A stretch of 13,899 nt of DNA from positions 1-13,899 of the forward strand of contig JBMHDM010000007.1 of NCBI GenBank assembly GCA_049889395.1. The letters are read 5' to 3'. The position numbers were made by a program, and so were the translations under genes. The notes under the pieces are model-generated. The model had not been told where the DNA came from. It did no database searches and was given only the letters and a program-made list of their open reading frames with translations. This document shows, piece by piece, positions 13,186 through 13,899 of the stretch. The stretch's first letter is position 1. Every line of letters starts with the position of its first letter. The stretch is from UBA3537 sp049889395 (GTDB taxonomy: Bacteria; Bacteroidota; Bacteroidia; Flavobacteriales; Flavobacteriaceae).

Positions 13186-13899
13186 ATGAAACTATTGAAA
13201 ACCAAACAAGAACGTCTTTCAGCTAGACTTACAGCCTTAATTGCGGTCTTATTGGCTTTGTTACTATTCATAGTCGGTCCGCCATATATGGATCCGCCAT
13301 TGGAGTATGGGGTTTCGGTGAATTTTGGAACTTCAACAACAGGAAGCACTAATACACAGCCCAAGATAATCGCCGCATCCAATTCAGAACAACTTCCAGA
13401 GCCAATACCCCAAAATACTCCTATTGCTACAACATCCAAAATGGAAGTTAAAGAAGATATTTTAACAAATGAAACAACCGATATCACCATAACAAAATCA
13501 AATAAAGATGCTCAGAAAAAAGCTGAAGCTGAAGCTGAAGCAAAACGTTTAAGACAACAAGAAATAAACGCTCAAAAGAAAAAGAAATTGGATGACCTTA
13601 TGGGAAATATAGGGTCGGAAAGTGGTGATGCTTCTAACTCGCAAGGCGAAGAGCTAGCAAGCGGCGATAAGGGTCAATTAAATGGTGATCCCTATGCTCC
13701 AAGTTACTTTGGAAGTTCCGGAAATGGTAATGGTGGCTTGGGATATGGTCTTAATGGGCGTGGGACCCCTGAAAGTTCTAAAGTCATTCCAGATTGTGAT
13801 GAAGAAGGACGTGTTGTTGTTGAAATTCATGTTGACAGAAATGGAGATGTTACAGACGCCATTCCAGGGAAACGTGGAACTACAGGAGATATTTGCTTA
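13186..13899 (+). CDS. TonB-like energy transducer, C-terminus cut by the window edge
   Basis: An open frame of 238 codons runs from the ATG at 13186, immediately after the exbD-like stop, to the last base. The protein starts MKLLKTKQERLSARLTALIA, a cytoplasmic basic end with one transmembrane helix (about 13-31) followed by GPPYMDPP. A periplasmic spacer comes next: Thr/Ser/Pro-rich (40-105), then a charged coiled-coil-like stretch with EAEAEA (113-118) and KKKKLDD (131-137), then a Gly/Ser/Asn-rich linker (SSGNGNGGLGYGLNGRG, 176-192). From about 205 (DEEGRVVVEIHVDRNGDVTD) it matches the start of a TonB C-terminal domain, which contacts outer-membrane transporters; the rest is outside the window. 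The arrangement fits a transducer for the ExbB/ExbD motor, although the Gly-rich linker differs from the Pro-rich spacer of enterobacterial TonB. TolA-like use is an alternative. Confidence 0.9.
   Translation, partial: MKLLKTKQERLSARLTALIAVLLALLLFIVGPPYMDPPLEYGVSVNFGTSTTGSTNTQPKIIAASNSEQLPEPIPQNTPIATTSKMEVKEDILTNETTDITITKSNKDAQKKAEAEAEAKRLRQQEINAQKKKKLDDLMGNIGSESGDASNSQGEELASGDKGQLNGDPYAPSYFGSSGNGNGGLGYGLNGRGTPESSKVIPDCDEEGRVVVEIHVDRNGDVTDAIPGKRGTTGDICL

Noticed and set aside
12604..13490. Minus-strand ORFs of 69 to 102 codons over the exbB, exbD and tonB-like genes
   Set aside because: The plus strand holds three tightly coupled, recognisable genes; the antisense frames have no family features.
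13525..13545. GAAGCT triplet-pair repeat in the tonB-like gene as a phase-variable tract
   Set aside because: The unit is 6 bases, so changes keep the frame, and it encodes a plausible Glu-Ala coiled-coil stretch.

Overview
The window reads as a chromosomal housekeeping segment of an AT-rich member of the Bacteroidota, most likely class Flavobacteriia. The reasons are the protein types (a DUF5118-type metalloprotease lipoprotein, a Porin_10-like putative porin, a lysyl-tRNA synthetase with a C-terminal extension, a glycine-rich TonB-like transducer), the lack of obvious Shine-Dalgarno sequences, and several matches to the Bacteroidota promoter pattern (-33 TTG, -7 TAnnTTTG). There is no sign of phage, plasmid, insertion sequence, CRISPR array, tRNA or rRNA. 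Every gap between genes is shorter than 140 bases.

Layout. 1-374 (minus) is the N-terminal end of a lipoprotein of the zinc-dependent metalloprotease family. 461-2158 (minus) is lysS, with a full -33/-7 promoter match upstream. 2293-2451 (plus) is a 52-residue Pmp3/YqaE membrane protein, followed by lipB (2490-3203, plus). lipB converges on and overlaps by 20 bases a minus-strand pair, rnhB (5520-6116) and a beta-propeller lipoprotein of unknown function (3184-5484). A putative outer-membrane porin (6232-8196, plus) diverges from rnhB and converges on an acyl-CoA dehydrogenase gene (8279-9421, minus). The gap between those two is filled by a 39-bp tandem repeat derived from the last codons of the dehydrogenase gene. 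anmK (9511-10584, plus) diverges from the dehydrogenase. A plus-strand series follows: nhaD (10665-12044), exbB/tolQ-like (12083-12793), exbD/tolR-like (12793-13185) and a tonB-like transducer (13186 to the window end, truncated).

How the genes relate. The last three genes are packed without gaps (1-base overlap, then 0-base spacing) and form a proton-motive-force transduction module: ExbB and ExbD make the inner-membrane motor, and the TonB-like protein spans the periplasm. nhaD just upstream makes or uses Na+/H+ gradients; it may share their transcript, but a 10-bp perfect inverted repeat lies between it and exbB. The other genes are core functions: lysine charging, lipoate attachment, removal of RNA from RNA-DNA hybrids, fatty or branched-chain acyl-CoA oxidation, and peptidoglycan recycling.

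I do not see a convincing new defence or mobile system. The most unusual sequence features are the tandem duplication of a gene's 3' end and the nhaD/exbB inverted repeat. The most open functional question is the propeller lipoprotein behind rnhB.
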